Positions 1 through 8,672 of a stretch of DNA of 54,376 bases are shown here, piece by piece. Source of the stretch: Oscillospiraceae bacterium. Lineage in GTDB: Bacteria > Bacillota > Clostridia > UBA1381 > UMGS1253. The notes below the pieces were generated by a model. It worked only from the letters and a program-made list of their open reading frames with translations. It was not told the DNA's origin and made no database searches. Each line of letters opens with the position of its first letter. The first letter of the stretch is position 1. The position numbers and the translations under genes are program-made. Where the stretch lies: positions 1 to 54,376 of the forward strand of contig SVKA01000010.1 in assembly GCA_015068725.1 (NCBI GenBank). The letters are read 5' to 3'.

Positions 1-757
1 AATACTCATATGCATCGCCCAAAAGATCTGAATCATTCGGAAATTCTGACAATCCTTTTGCAATTTCCATAATAATAGAGCAAAGCAAATCATTTCTGTC
101 CAAATAGCTTTTTCCTAATTTTTCAGAGTCAAGGTTAATTTCTGAAAATAACCCCTTGAAATTTTTTCCGAATGACTCGTTCTCAATGTGTTTAAATCCA
201 TCTTGCAAGGTCTTTAATAAAAATTCACTTTGAGTTTTGGCAAGCTCATAAATATTACTCCAAAGATAATTTGGTCTTATAACAAAATGAATTTTTCGTT
301 TCATTTGTTTTTCAAAAACCGTTACCTGATCCAAGTTTTTTATATACCAAACGATTAGTGGTGTTACCTTTTTGCTGCTAAGCATTTGTTCCCATTGGTC
401 TATCAAGTTGGTTCTTGCTTTGTTAATTATTTCTCCGTCAGTTTCACCCTCATTTAAAGAAAGTTTATATACCGGAAGCCCCTTAACATAGTTTTGTATT
501 ATCGATTTGAGTTCAGCGATATATCTTTCAATGCTATTAGAATTATCTAAGTTCTTTGTTTGTATTTCTTCTTCGCACTTTGTGTAATCGCTTCCAAGTT
601 CTTTTTTTGCTGCTTCTTCATAATTATCTGATAAATAGCGTAAAAAGAGAAAGGACAACATATAATCACGGAAATCGTCTGGGTTCATTGCACCGCGTAA
701 TTTATCAGCAATACTCCATAGTGTAGCACCTAATTGTTTTTGTTGTATATCATTCAT
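1..757 (-). CDS. hsdM: Type I restriction-modification methylase subunit HsdM, N-terminal part (runs off the window)
   Basis: About 252 codons are visible; the frame stays open to the window edge. The N-terminus (MNDIQQKQLGATLWSIADKL, then a run resembling NPDDFRDYMLSFLFLRYLSD) is typical of the helical HsdM N-terminal domain (PF12161) that precedes the adenine methyltransferase domain. The catalytic NPPF motif would lie beyond the edge and cannot be checked. The ATG at 757 overlaps the TGA of the upstream ATPase fragment by four bases (ATGA), with AGGAGGAA just upstream, so the two were translationally coupled. HsdM is the modification subunit that works with HsdS and HsdR; neither is visible here. 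Confidence 0.85.
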   Translation of the reverse strand, partial: MNDIQQKQLGATLWSIADKLRGAMNPDDFRDYMLSFLFLRYLSDNYEEAAKKELGSDYTKCEEEIQTKNLDNSNSIERYIAELKSIIQNYVKGLPVYKLSLNEGETDGEIINKARTNLIDQWEQMLSSKKVTPLIVWYIKNLDQVTVFEKQMKRKIHFVIRPNYLWSNIYELAKTQSEFLLKTLQDGFKHIENESFGKNFKGLFSEINLDSEKLGKSYLDRNDLLCSIIMEIAKGLSEFPNDSDLLGDAYEY

Positions 758-1224
758 ACATGTTCCTCCTGATTCTGAGAATTTCCAAGTATGGCTTCAT
801 TAAAATTATAATCTTCTAAGAAGTTGTTTAATATGTTTCTAAAGTGGTTTTTGTTTTCTTCTACCATCTCTTTTGGATCAAACAAAGAATAGTTACCGTG
901 ACTTAATAAATCAAGCATTCTTTTGTGTATCATTCCGTCAGCATCATCGTCGTTTTTTCTAACACACGATGAAAAATGCGCATATCCATGAAACGAGGCT
1001 GTTTTTTCTAAAATATTTCTGAGAATATTAAAGTGATATGTATAGAGTTCTCCTGAATCTGCGGCTTTTTTTAATTCTTTGAGTAATGCCACATGATGAA
1101 AAAATGGAGTTTTCCTTGTATCTTTAAGAATATATTCTTTTCCGTTGGTACTCTTTTGCAAAAATAATTGTTCAGCACTTCCGATCTCATTACATAATAC
1201 ATTAAAGAACAAGGCATGATGGGT
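754..1224 (-). pseudogene. C-terminal remnant of an AAA-type ATPase gene linked to hsdM
   Basis: The reading frame encodes about 155 residues beginning THHALFFNVLCNEI, which fits the stretch after Walker B (TH/HH switch) of AAA_13-like ATPases that accompany type I restriction systems. It continues with a helical C-terminus (KELKKAADSGELYTYHFNIL). The P-loop half of the protein is absent. A TTG at 1212 could act as a start but has no convincing ribosome binding site, and the family match already begins upstream of it. The fragment runs into hsdM with an ATGA overlap. The homologous frame stops at about 1224, where serine recombinase sequence on the opposite strand begins. The exact family assignment is from memory of the C-terminal pattern. 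That it is a truncated ATPase is fairly secure. Confidence 0.6.
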
Positions 1225-1226
1225 AT
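1219..1226. other. Junction between truncated ATPase gene and truncated recombinase gene
   Basis: On the minus strand ATPase homology (THH...) ends at about 1222-1224. On the plus strand recombinase homology (GYMKSP...) begins at about 1221. Two unrelated genes broken in mid-domain therefore meet within a few bases, head to head. This is a recombination, deletion or assembly joint. Confidence 0.6.
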
Positions 1227-2420
1227 ATGAAATCTCCCGACAATCCGAAGTTTTGGATTATTGATGAAGAAGCTGCACAAGTTGTCAGAAATGTATTCAA
1301 AATGTGTATTGAGGGTAAGGGCAATGAAACCATTGCCCGAACATTGCAAGAAAACAAAGTGCTTGTACCGATGGCATATTGGCAATCCAAAGGACTTGGC
1401 AGAGGCGGCAAGAAAACACAGAGTAATCCTTATAAGTGGTGTAAAACCACTATTGCAAAAATGCTTGCCCAACAAGAATACTGCGGTGATGTTATTAACT
1501 TCAAAACATATTCCAAGAACTTCAAAAATAAGGCTCGTATACCTAACCCAAAGGAAAGTTGGTCTATCTTTAAGGATGTTCACGAACCGATTATCGAGCG
1601 TGAAATGTTTGAACACGTGCAGGAACTTGTAAAGAAACAAACAAAACGCCGTCCACCCAAAGCAGGCAACGGCGAAAAGAATATGTTTACAGGACTTTTA
1701 TTCTGTGCAGATTGCGGAAGTAAGATGTGGTATCACGTCAGGCATAATAAAGAAACTACATATTTCTTTAGTTGCTCCAATTACAAGGGTGACAGAGGCA
1801 CTTGCGAAAGCACACATTATATCCGTGCTGATTCTGTTGAAATGATTGTCCGTGCCGAACTTGAAAAACTTGCTCGGATTGTCACAATGAACGAGGATGC
1901 CTTTGCAAATCTTTTAGAAGAAAAGGTTAATAAGGATATTGTTAAAGAACAAAAACTTATTGAGCAATCCATAGCCAAAGCAACTGCGAGAAGTCAGGAG
2001 GTTTCAAGGCTCTATGAAAGAGTTTATGAGGATAATGTAAATGGCAAGGTAACAGATGCTTGGTTTATGGAACTATCCCATAAATACGAGGTTGAACGTG
2101 ACGAGCTTAAAAAGAAGATTCTTGAACTGAATCAACAACTTGCAAAGATAAGCGAAGTTTGTGACGGCAAGGAACATTTTCTCTCTTGTGTCAGAAGCTT
2201 TGCTGAAATGAATGAAGTTACACCTATGATTCTTCAGGAACTAATCGAGAAAATCGAGGTGTATGCAGTAGAAGGCACGGGATTAAACCGCACTCAATCG
2301 GTAGTAATACATTATAGGTTCATTGGCGAGCTTGATATGCCGGAGAACTTTGACAAAATAAAAGTCAATACAAGAAAAGGTGTTGAAGTTGAGTATCTGG
2401 CATCGACCAAAACGGAATAA
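1221..2420 (+). pseudogene. Large serine recombinase, C-terminal part only (catalytic domain missing)
   Basis: The frame starts GYMKSPDNPKFWIIDEEAA, a point normally about 150-200 residues into a large serine recombinase. Counting from the ATG at 1227, residues 1-135 form the DNA-binding recombinase domain (PF07508). Residues 155-205 form the recombinase zinc ribbon with C160, C163, C183 and C193. Residues 225-310 form the coiled coil. A DUF4368-like tail follows. The resolvase domain with the nucleophilic serine is absent, so the protein cannot catalyse strand exchange. The ATG at 1227 lies within the homologous region and has no good ribosome binding site, so expression is doubtful. The gene stops next to the tRNA-Pro terminator. 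Confidence 0.8.
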
Positions 2421-2430
2421 AAACAAAAAA

Positions 2431-2471
2431 ATCGAGTGTTCATAACTTCATACACGTTATGAACACTCGAT
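2431..2471 (-). terminator. Rho-independent terminator of tRNA-Pro
   Basis: A perfect 16-bp stem (2431-2446 with 2456-2471, ending ATCGAGTGTTCATAAC) is followed on the minus strand by a run of seven T. It lies one base beyond the CCA end of the tRNA and so terminates the tRNA transcript. On the plus strand it may also block readthrough from the recombinase fragment. Confidence 0.85.
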
Positions 2472-2472
2472 A

Positions 2473-2549
2473 TGGTCGGGATGACAGGATTTGAACCTGC
2501 GGCCCCTACGTCCCGAACGTAGTGCGCTACCAAACTGCGCTACATCCCG
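2473..2549 (-). tRNA. tRNA-Pro (anticodon CGG)
   Basis: A 77-nt cloverleaf. The acceptor stem CGGGATG/CATCCCG is followed by A and an encoded CCA. The anticodon stem CTACG/CGTAG encloses the loop TTCGGGA, giving anticodon CGG, and the T arm carries GGTTCAAATCC. It is a single-gene transcript with its own promoter and terminator. Confidence 0.95.
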
Positions 2550-2586
2550 ACATGCACACAGTTAGATTACTGTAAACAGCTTTTAC

Positions 2587-2615
2587 AGTATACTACTTTC
2601 TACAAAAAATGTCAA
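2587..2615 (-). promoter_or_regulatory. Sigma-A promoter of tRNA-Pro
   Basis: On the minus strand TTGACA (2610-2615) and TATACT (2587-2592) are separated by 17 bp, about 35 bp upstream of the mature tRNA 5' end. Confidence 0.8.
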
Positions 2616-2636
2616 GTATTTTTTTAAATATATTTT

Positions 2637-4292
2637 TTACTGTCCAATCTGAGAAAACATTCTTTCTTTGGGAATAGTTATGACCACATCTTTATCAGTT
2701 GTTTGATAGAGTGGGTTTGTCAGCATAATACAACGCTCATCCTTGTAGAGCGCTGCACGGACAAAATTCACTTTATCTGTTGTGGGGATGCTTATACTGT
2801 CGCTAAAATCTTTTGCACAACATACTTCTTTTATATCTTGCCCGTTTACTGTCCAGATTACACGGCATCCGGATGGTACGTTTGTAAGTGTCAAAACTGC
2901 GTTGCCGGGGTTTTCTGATGTTGTAACCTGGCCCATTGTTTGACCGTTGCTGCTTTTAAAAGAAACACCGATTTTTTGCATATATACAGGGTCACCTGTA
3001 TATAAATTTCCTGAACGCATAGAGTTTACAAACGCTTTTTCACAAGGTTTCTTTGCAAATATGTATCCAACAAAATTGTTATCCTCAAAACAGTTTCTGG
3101 TACAGTTGTGGCTATCACTATCGCCATATCCCGAGATGAAAATGCCGTTTTTCGAGAGTGCGTCCCATACATCGAGATATGCCTTTAACGGAAAACCGCC
3201 GCGACCACTGGTGAAACCTACCTCCAAAAGAGTTGCGCCCCAGGCTTTGTTTTTTATAAAATCATCCACAACTGCCGCTACGGATTTGTTGATGATTTCT
3301 TCGTTGTCGGCGGGATTTTCTTCAAACGGGGGTGGGTCAAACGGATGGTTTCTTGAAAAGATACCGTTATAGCGTTTAACGTGCTCTCTTGCATATTCGT
3401 CTGATACGTTATGGTCAAGCTTTGCGTAATCTATGACCGGCACTTTGGTCGAAAAGCATACTTTGTGATGACCTGCACCTGTAATTTCGTTGATAACAAA
3501 TGGTGTAACACCATATTTTTTGCACATTTTGTTTGCAAGTTTTTGCTGAGCTTTTCTGGCTTTGTCAGCTGTCAATTTGCACTCGATAGAAAGGTGGTTT
3601 AAAAGAAGTTTTGCACTCTTATTATTTCGTGCGCAGACACTGAAATTTATCTCGCACAAAACGTTATCGCCACCACCGACTTTTTTGGCATCACGTAAAA
3701 GATTGAGTCTGTATTTTTCAAAATCACCTGTATTTTTCAAAGGTTTTACAGCGTTGTATACAGAGTCAAGACCATCTGTGTTTCCAAACACATAGACAAT
3801 ATGTCCTTTCTCCATTTCGGGCGGACGCTGTGAAAGTGTAACATCTATAATAACACGCATATCATCATCTTGTGGTGAAACGAGCATGCCGAGATTCAGA
3901 AAAACTTTTTGCAAAAGTGCTCGCTCGTGTCTTTTTTGTGAAGAGAAAAATGTTGCGCTTACAGTTGTCCATTTTTTAGAATCTGAAGCCGCCTCCATAT
4001 TAAGAGCGCCATCTTTGATGCATATAGACGTGTTTTCGTCTTGGTTTATAACATCGAAATTATACCAACGTGGGAAAGCGGGGTCGGATAAGTCCTCGTC
4101 GACACGAAGTGTGCCAAGGGAAAAATCAAAGTTGTCAACCTGGTATTTTCGGTTGCACATTTTAGTATCGTGATCTGTAATATACATATGCTTTATACCA
4201 AGTTTTTGAGCGTTGTAAAAATGTCCTTCCATGCTTGCGCTGCTTTCAAATATTGAGTGCATATGCATTGGGACAGGATAATAATTGCTCAA
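2637..4292 (-). CDS. PHP-domain metal-dependent hydrolase (CehA/McbA-like)
   Basis: The protein has 551 residues from the TTG at 4292, which has AGGCGG eight bases upstream; the ATG at 4268 is an alternative start. The first metal-site motif is PVPMHMHS with H10 and H12, followed by ITDHD with D40-H41-D42. Downstream are NHPFDPPP and GDSDSHN, the remaining ligand motifs of the PHP phosphoesterase fold (PF02811) in the order seen in CehA/McbA metallohydrolases. A beta-rich insert lies between the first and second halves, and the C-terminus looks like an Ig-type sandwich. No signal peptide is seen. The frame runs open further upstream, but that extension would cross the tRNA-Leu gene and its terminator, so it is not coding. 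Substrate unknown; phosphoesters or carbamate/sugar-linked esters are possible. Confidence 0.75.
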   Translation of the reverse strand: MSNYYPVPMHMHSIFESSASMEGHFYNAQKLGIKHMYITDHDTKMCNRKYQVDNFDFSLGTLRVDEDLSDPAFPRWYNFDVINQDENTSICIKDGALNMEAASDSKKWTTVSATFFSSQKRHERALLQKVFLNLGMLVSPQDDDMRVIIDVTLSQRPPEMEKGHIVYVFGNTDGLDSVYNAVKPLKNTGDFEKYRLNLLRDAKKVGGGDNVLCEINFSVCARNNKSAKLLLNHLSIECKLTADKARKAQQKLANKMCKKYGVTPFVINEITGAGHHKVCFSTKVPVIDYAKLDHNVSDEYAREHVKRYNGIFSRNHPFDPPPFEENPADNEEIINKSVAAVVDDFIKNKAWGATLLEVGFTSGRGGFPLKAYLDVWDALSKNGIFISGYGDSDSHNCTRNCFEDNNFVGYIFAKKPCEKAFVNSMRSGNLYTGDPVYMQKIGVSFKSSNGQTMGQVTTSENPGNAVLTLTNVPSGCRVIWTVNGQDIKEVCCAKDFSDSISIPTTDKVNFVRAALYKDERCIMLTNPLYQTTDKDVVITIPKERMFSQIGQ

Positions 4293-4315
4293 GTAAAACA
4301 CCGCCTTTTTTATGT

Positions 4316-4348
4316 ATAAAAAATCGGAGCAAATAAACTTTGCTCCGA
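4316..4348 (-). terminator. Terminator of tRNA-Leu
   Basis: The stem TCGGAGCAAA/TTTGCTCCGA (4324-4348) is followed on the minus strand by six T, directly after the tRNA CCA end and just upstream of the PHP gene. The PHP gene therefore depends on readthrough or on a promoter I do not see. Confidence 0.8.
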
Positions 4349-4350
4349 CA

Positions 4351-4434
4351 TGGTGCGAGTGATGGGACTTGAACCCATACGCCATAAGCACACGCCCCTC
4401 AAACGTGCCTGTCTGCCGATTCCAGCACACTCGC
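4351..4434 (-). tRNA. tRNA-Leu (anticodon GAG)
   Basis: An 84-nt class II tRNA. The acceptor stem GCGAGTG/CACTCGC is followed by A and an encoded CCA. The anticodon stem CACGT/GCGTG encloses TTGAGGG, giving GAG. There is a variable arm, and the T arm carries GGTTCAAGTCC. Confidence 0.95.
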
Positions 4435-4448
4435 AAACAACATATATG

Positions 4449-4477
4449 ATTATACACCACTTTTTTTTGTTTGTCAA
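4449..4477 (-). promoter_or_regulatory. Sigma-A promoter of tRNA-Leu
   Basis: A full-consensus pair on the minus strand: TTGACA (4472-4477), 17-bp spacer, TATAAT (4449-4454), about 15 bp upstream of the tRNA. Confidence 0.85.
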
Positions 4478-4542
4478 CACTTGTATTAAAATTTTTTGTG
4501 TGATAAAATAAAATATAATAAAATTGTATTTTGGAGGGCAAA

Positions 4543-5082
4543 ATGGACACATTTATAGAGTATATGATTTCGAGAAAACGAAGTTCGAAAGATATAGCAA
4601 AAATATTTGGAGCAATCATAGGAGCGCTCGCAGTGTGCGTTGGCATAGGTTTTTTAATCGCCATATCGCCTCAGTGGATGTTTATAATATGGTTTACGGC
4701 AGCGGTTTTTGTTTGGTATGGAGTATACATTATTATTTCAAGGCAAAATGTGGAATATGAATACTCTTTTACAAACGGAGAGCTTGATGTTGATGCGATA
4801 TATTCAAAGCGTAGACGCGTACATCTTTTGAGTGTTAAGGCAAGAGAATTTGATATATGCGCACCTGTATATGATGAGCGCTTCAAACAAAAATATCTTG
4901 ATGTGTCGGGCGTTAAAAATTATTACAAGGTAGCAGGCAGTATGGAAGGCCAGAATTTGTATTTTGCTGATTTTATGAAAAATGGCGACAAGGTGCGTCT
5001 TTATTTTGAGCCGCCAAAGAAGATGATTGAGGCGATAAAACGCTTTAATGTGCGAAATGTATATTTGCCAGAGAAAGAATAA
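4543..5082 (+). CDS. DUF6106-like membrane protein
   Basis: The protein has 179 residues from the ATG at 4543, with GGAGGG five bases upstream; an in-frame TTG at 4531 lies before that site and is rejected. It has an N-terminal cytoplasmic segment (MDTFIEYMISRKRSS) and two hydrophobic helices at about 25-70. A soluble domain of beta strands and helix follows, ending EPPKKMIEAIKRF. The pattern matches the Clostridia family DUF6106 as I remember it; its function is unknown. A TATAAT at 4514-4519 could be its -10 element, though no good -35 is seen. It is followed by acpS after 17 bases and is probably co-transcribed with it. Confidence 0.65.
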   Translation: MDTFIEYMISRKRSSKDIAKIFGAIIGALAVCVGIGFLIAISPQWMFIIWFTAAVFVWYGVYIIISRQNVEYEYSFTNGELDVDAIYSKRRRVHLLSVKAREFDICAPVYDERFKQKYLDVSGVKNYYKVAGSMEGQNLYFADFMKNGDKVRLYFEPPKKMIEAIKRFNVRNVYLPEKE

Positions 5083-5099
5083 TATATCGATAGGCAGTG

Positions 5100-5483
5100 A
5101 TGGTTGTGATAGTTGGTATCGGCACGGATATTGTAAAAATCGACAGAATAAATAAAGCGTGTGAAAATCCGCGTTTTCTGGAAGAATATTTTAGCGGGAG
5201 AGAAAACACTTTTTTTCGCACAAAAAAGAATATGACTTTGAGCGTGGCAAATAACTTTGCGGCAAAAGAGGCTTTTTCAAAAGCGCTCGGTACGGGTGTG
5301 AGAGGTTTTTCTATGCGCGAGGTGGAGGTTTTGCGCGACGAGCTTGGAAAACCATATATAGAGCTTTGCGGAAAAGCACTTGAATGCGCAAAAAAAATAA
5401 ACGCAAAGAACATACACGTTACATTATCAAATACCGATACCGATGCGATTGCTTTTGTTGTTTTGGAGGGTGAGGCAAAGTGA
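5100..5483 (+). CDS. acpS: Holo-[acyl-carrier-protein] synthase
   Basis: The protein has 127 residues and transfers 4'-phosphopantetheine from CoA to acyl carrier protein, activating it for fatty acid synthesis. The GIGTDIVKIDRI motif supplies the metal-binding aspartate D10. FAAKEAFSKALGTG supplies the glutamate E57 and the lysines of the CoA site. The length is normal for AcpS. The ATG at 5100 is preferred; GTG at 5097 and 5106 are alternatives because the ribosome binding site is weak (AGG at 5092). The stop overlaps the next start as GTGA, so nnr is translationally coupled. The order acpS-nnr-alr is common in Bacillota. Confidence 0.95.
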   Translation: MVVIVGIGTDIVKIDRINKACENPRFLEEYFSGRENTFFRTKKNMTLSVANNFAAKEAFSKALGTGVRGFSMREVEVLRDELGKPYIELCGKALECAKKINAKNIHVTLSNTDTDAIAFVVLEGEAK

Positions 5484-7012
5484 GAATTTACAGTGCAAAG
5501 CAGATGAAAAAAGTCGATACTGCCTGTATCGAGCAATATGGAATTGATGGTATTGTGCTTATGGAAAATGCCGCTACTGCCATTAAAAATGAGATTTTGA
5601 ATATTGAAAATATAAAAAGAGAGCGAATACTTATCGTTTGCGGTCGTGGCAACAATGGCGGTGATGGTTTTGCGGTTGCAAGACGCATTTTGGATGATTT
5701 TGACGAGGTGAGTGTCGCTTTTTTTGAAAACGAAAGCTCGCTTTCAAACGATGCGGCAAAAAATTATGAAATATTAAAAAAGCTTCATATTAATGTAATA
5801 GATGATATTGATGAGATGACAAAATATGCATCAGTGTGCGATGTTATTGTCGATGCGCTGTATGGCTTTGGCTTTCGAGGACAGCTTAGCGGGCGCGACA
5901 AGGCTATTGTTGAGGTCATAAATTCATTGGATGCATATGTGCTTTCGGTTGATGTGCCGAGCGGCATAAGCGCAGATGAAGGCGAGTGTGAATTTGCTGT
6001 CCGTGCTGACAAGACGGTTACGTTTACGGGATATAAACCGTCCCAACTGACATTTGGCGCGGCGTCATATTGTGGTGATGTGGTTGTGTGTGATATTGGT
6101 ATCCCTGATTTCATTTTGTCAAAAATGAATCTGGGACAGACGATTGATGCTGAGCTTGTAAAAAATGCGCTTTTACCCCGAAAAAGAAATGCGCATAAGG
6201 GAAGCTGCGGCAAGGTTTTTGTCGTTGGCGGAAGTGTAGGAATGAGCGGCGCAGTTTGTATGAGCAGCCTTGCGGCTATGCGAAGCGGTGCGGGGCTTGT
6301 TACGGCGGGTGTGCCTGAGAGTATAAATGATATTTTTGAAAAAAAGGTTGCAGAGGCGATGAGCCTTGTGCTTGAAGAAGAAAATGGCGCGGTTTCGAAA
6401 AAGGCTGCAAAACGGATTTGCGACTTTGCGCGTGGTTATGATACGCTTTTGATTGGGCCCGGAATGGGACGCGGTGAAGGGACAGAGTATATTTTAAGAG
6501 AGTGTCTTGCCTCGTATGATAAAAATATTATCATAGATGCCGATGCGCTTTTTGCGCTTTCGCTTGATGTAAGTATGCTTGATAATACAAAAGCAAATGT
6601 TATACTCACCCCTCATCACGCAGAGATGGGACGTCTGATTGGAAAGGATGCGGGCTATGTCGAGAAAAATGCGATATATTGTGCGCGCGAATTTTCCGAA
6701 AAGCATAACTGCACAGTTGTGCTTAAAGGAGCATATACTGTTATAGCAGGTGGCGGTGAACTTTATGTAAATAACAAGGCCGGTAATCCGGGGATGGCAA
6801 CGGGCGGCAGCGGCGACGTGCTTGGCGGCGTTATAGGAGCGCTTGTGTGCGTGGTGGATACTCCGACCGTAGCGGCGGCTTGCGGTGTTTATATACACGC
6901 GCTTGCGGGCGATATGGCAAAAAATCAGCTTGGCACAAGAGGTATGCTTGCAGGAGATATTTCCGATGCGCTTCCAAAGGTGTTTTGTGAGCTTTTGAAG
7001 GATAACAAATAA
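5480..7012 (+). CDS. nnr: Bifunctional NAD(P)H-hydrate repair enzyme (epimerase plus dehydratase)
   Basis: The protein has 510 residues and repairs NAD(P)HX: the N-terminal domain epimerises the hydrate and the C-terminal domain dehydrates it with ATP or ADP. The YjeF_N domain (about 1-210) carries NNGGDGFAVARR. The ribokinase-like dehydratase domain (about 225-505) carries IDADAL, LTPHHAEMGRL and NPGMATGGSGDVLGG. Both halves appear complete. The start is the GTG at 5480 inside the acpS stop. The middle residues of the TPH motif differ slightly from the usual TPHPGE, which is tolerated in this family. Confidence 0.95.
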   Translation: MRIYSAKQMKKVDTACIEQYGIDGIVLMENAATAIKNEILNIENIKRERILIVCGRGNNGGDGFAVARRILDDFDEVSVAFFENESSLSNDAAKNYEILKKLHINVIDDIDEMTKYASVCDVIVDALYGFGFRGQLSGRDKAIVEVINSLDAYVLSVDVPSGISADEGECEFAVRADKTVTFTGYKPSQLTFGAASYCGDVVVCDIGIPDFILSKMNLGQTIDAELVKNALLPRKRNAHKGSCGKVFVVGGSVGMSGAVCMSSLAAMRSGAGLVTAGVPESINDIFEKKVAEAMSLVLEEENGAVSKKAAKRICDFARGYDTLLIGPGMGRGEGTEYILRECLASYDKNIIIDADALFALSLDVSMLDNTKANVILTPHHAEMGRLIGKDAGYVEKNAIYCAREFSEKHNCTVVLKGAYTVIAGGGELYVNNKAGNPGMATGGSGDVLGGVIGALVCVVDTPTVAAACGVYIHALAGDMAKNQLGTRGMLAGDISDALPKVFCELLKDNK

Positions 7013-7062
7013 AAAAATATTTTTAAACTATATAATAAATTTCAAGCAAAAGAGGTAACATA

Positions 7063-8238
7063 ATGGATAGTTATACACAGCGTGCATGGGCACAGGTTGA
7101 CCTTGATGCAGTTGCGTTTAATTTAAAAAGCATAAAAGAAATTACAGCAGATAAGCCGAAAATTATGGCGATTGTGAAGGCGGATGCCTATGGACACGGC
7201 GTTTTTCAGGTTTCAAAAACGCTTCTTGAAAATGGCGCGGATGCGCTTGGCGTGGCGATGCTTGACGAAGCAAAGCAGTTAAGGCGTTATGGCATCGATG
7301 TGCCGATACTGGTTTTGGGAAACACAAATCGTGAGCTATGCGATGAGCTTGTTGATTATGATATTATGCCGACTGTTTTTTCCTGTGATATGGCGCAGGC
7401 GATGTCTGAGGCGGCTATAAAAAAGGGTAAGGTGGCAAAAATTCACATAAAGCTTGACACAGGGATGAGTCGTATAGGCTTTTTGTGTGATGATAAAAGC
7501 TATCCTGATACGATATTGCAGATAAAAAAGATCTCCGCTTTGCCAAATGTTGAAATTGACGGGATTTTTACTCATCTGTCGTGTGCCGATGAAGAGGAGA
7601 AAGAATACACGCTTATGCAGTTTGAGCGTTTTATGAGAGTTTGCGATGCGCTCAAAAAAGACGGCGTACATATCGGCAAAAGGCACGTTTGTAACAGTGC
7701 GGCTACTGTTTTATATCCCGAGATGCATCTTGATATGGTGCGACCAGGCGTAATACTTTATGGGCTTCATCCGTCGTCGCTTACAGAGGATAAAATCGAG
7801 CTTAAAAGTGCGATGAGTCTGAAGGCGAGAGTGTCGCTTGTTAAAAAAGTTGAAGAAAAAATCGGCGTAAGCTATGGAAAAGAATATGTTGTAGATAAGC
7901 CGACAACTCTTGCAACTGTGCCGATAGGATATGCAGATGGTTATTCAAGACTTCTTGCAAACAAAGCCAGTATGCTTTATGATGGAAAAAAATTACCCGT
8001 TATCGGAAGAATTTGTATGGACCAATGTATGATTGATGCAACAAATGCAGATAATATAAAAGTAGATGATGTTGTTACAATTATGGGCGAGGATAACGGA
8101 GCGTGCATAACCGCTTCAAAGCTTGCCTCATACATGGGAACAATCAACTATGAAATAGTGTGTCTTACGGGCAAACGTATGCCAAGGGTGTATACCTCCA
8201 AAGACTGTGTGGTAGATATTCTCAATAATCTGGTATAA
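7063..8238 (+). CDS. alr: Alanine racemase
   Basis: The protein has 391 residues and makes D-alanine for peptidoglycan using PLP. The PLP lysine is K39 in MAIVKADAYGHG. The second catalytic base is Y271 in GVSYGKEY, and CMDQCMID lies in the C-terminal domain. Length and domain order (TIM barrel then beta domain) are normal. Start ATG with AGAGG upstream. The gap of 50 bases after nnr shows no terminator, so it is probably part of the acpS-nnr-alr transcript. Confidence 0.97.
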   Translation: MDSYTQRAWAQVDLDAVAFNLKSIKEITADKPKIMAIVKADAYGHGVFQVSKTLLENGADALGVAMLDEAKQLRRYGIDVPILVLGNTNRELCDELVDYDIMPTVFSCDMAQAMSEAAIKKGKVAKIHIKLDTGMSRIGFLCDDKSYPDTILQIKKISALPNVEIDGIFTHLSCADEEEKEYTLMQFERFMRVCDALKKDGVHIGKRHVCNSAATVLYPEMHLDMVRPGVILYGLHPSSLTEDKIELKSAMSLKARVSLVKKVEEKIGVSYGKEYVVDKPTTLATVPIGYADGYSRLLANKASMLYDGKKLPVIGRICMDQCMIDATNADNIKVDDVVTIMGEDNGACITASKLASYMGTINYEIVCLTGKRMPRVYTSKDCVVDILNNLV

Positions 8239-8245
8239 ACTTCTA

Positions 8246-8274
8246 TTGACTAATATATGTTTTTGATATATAAT
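8246..8274 (+). promoter_or_regulatory. Promoter of the toxin-antitoxin operon
   Basis: TTGACT (8246-8251), 17-bp spacer, TATAAT (8269-8274). It lies between alr and the antitoxin gene and leaves a leader of about 115 bases. Confidence 0.75.
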
Positions 8275-8393
8275 TTATATATATCGATAAAATATATGCT
8301 TTTATTAAATAGAATTTATACAAGTAAATCGGCAAATAAACCCTTTGTCGGTTTAATTGAGGTCATAATCGCAGAAATGGGGGTTGGGTTACG

Positions 8394-8672
8394 TTGCCAC
8401 AGTATAAGAAGATTTTGATTTCACTTCCTTTGGAAACAATCGAGGGGATTGAGGAGTTTGCATCATATGAGGGAGTGAGCAAAAGTGAATTTATAAGACG
8501 TGGTTTGAACGAATTTGTTTTGGGCAAACGACGTGAGAAAATGAGGGAAGAACTAAAAAAAGGGTACGTTGAGATGGGTGAGATTAATCTATCACTCGCA
8601 GAAATGTGTTTTGAAGCAGATAATGATACGCAGCTTTGCTATGAGGAAAAATTATCGGAGTGTGAAATATAG
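8394..8672 (+). CDS. Ribbon-helix-helix antitoxin, EndoAI/MazE type
   Basis: The protein has 92 residues. The N-terminal strand [19 protein letters not shown] and following helices ([14 protein letters not shown]) form a MetJ/Arc-type DNA-binding domain. The charged C-terminal tail would wrap the toxin. The start is the TTG at 8394, with GGGGG about ten bases upstream. The TAG stop overlaps the toxin GTG by one base. Position between alr and mazF is the conserved Bacillus/Clostridium arrangement (ndoAI-ndoA). The antitoxin neutralises MazF and should repress its own promoter. Confidence 0.88.
   Translation: MPQYKKILISLPLETIEGIEEFASYEGVSKSEFIRRGLNEFVLGKRREKMREELKKGYVEMGEINLSLAEMCFEADNDTQLCYEEKLSECEI

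Noticed and set aside
1071-1640. Minus-strand open frame across the recombinase fragment
   Set aside because: Antisense to conserved recombinase coding sequence and crossing the junction; composition is Cys/Phe-rich without family resemblance.
1-2420. Prophage or complete integrative element
   Set aside because: No structural phage, conjugation or second recombination gene is present; only truncated genes are seen, and no att repeats could be identified.
2312-2533. Minus-strand open frame over the end of the recombinase and the tRNA-Pro
   Set aside because: Overlaps a tRNA gene and a terminator stem; no ribosome binding site.
4293-4664. N-terminal extension of the PHP hydrolase frame
   Set aside because: It would translate through the tRNA-Leu gene, its promoter and terminator; the PHP motif begins just after the TTG at 4292, which has a ribosome binding site.
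8246-8393. Riboswitch or T-box in the antitoxin leader
   Set aside because: No T-box sequence or known aptamer core; the region is AT-rich with a simple promoter.
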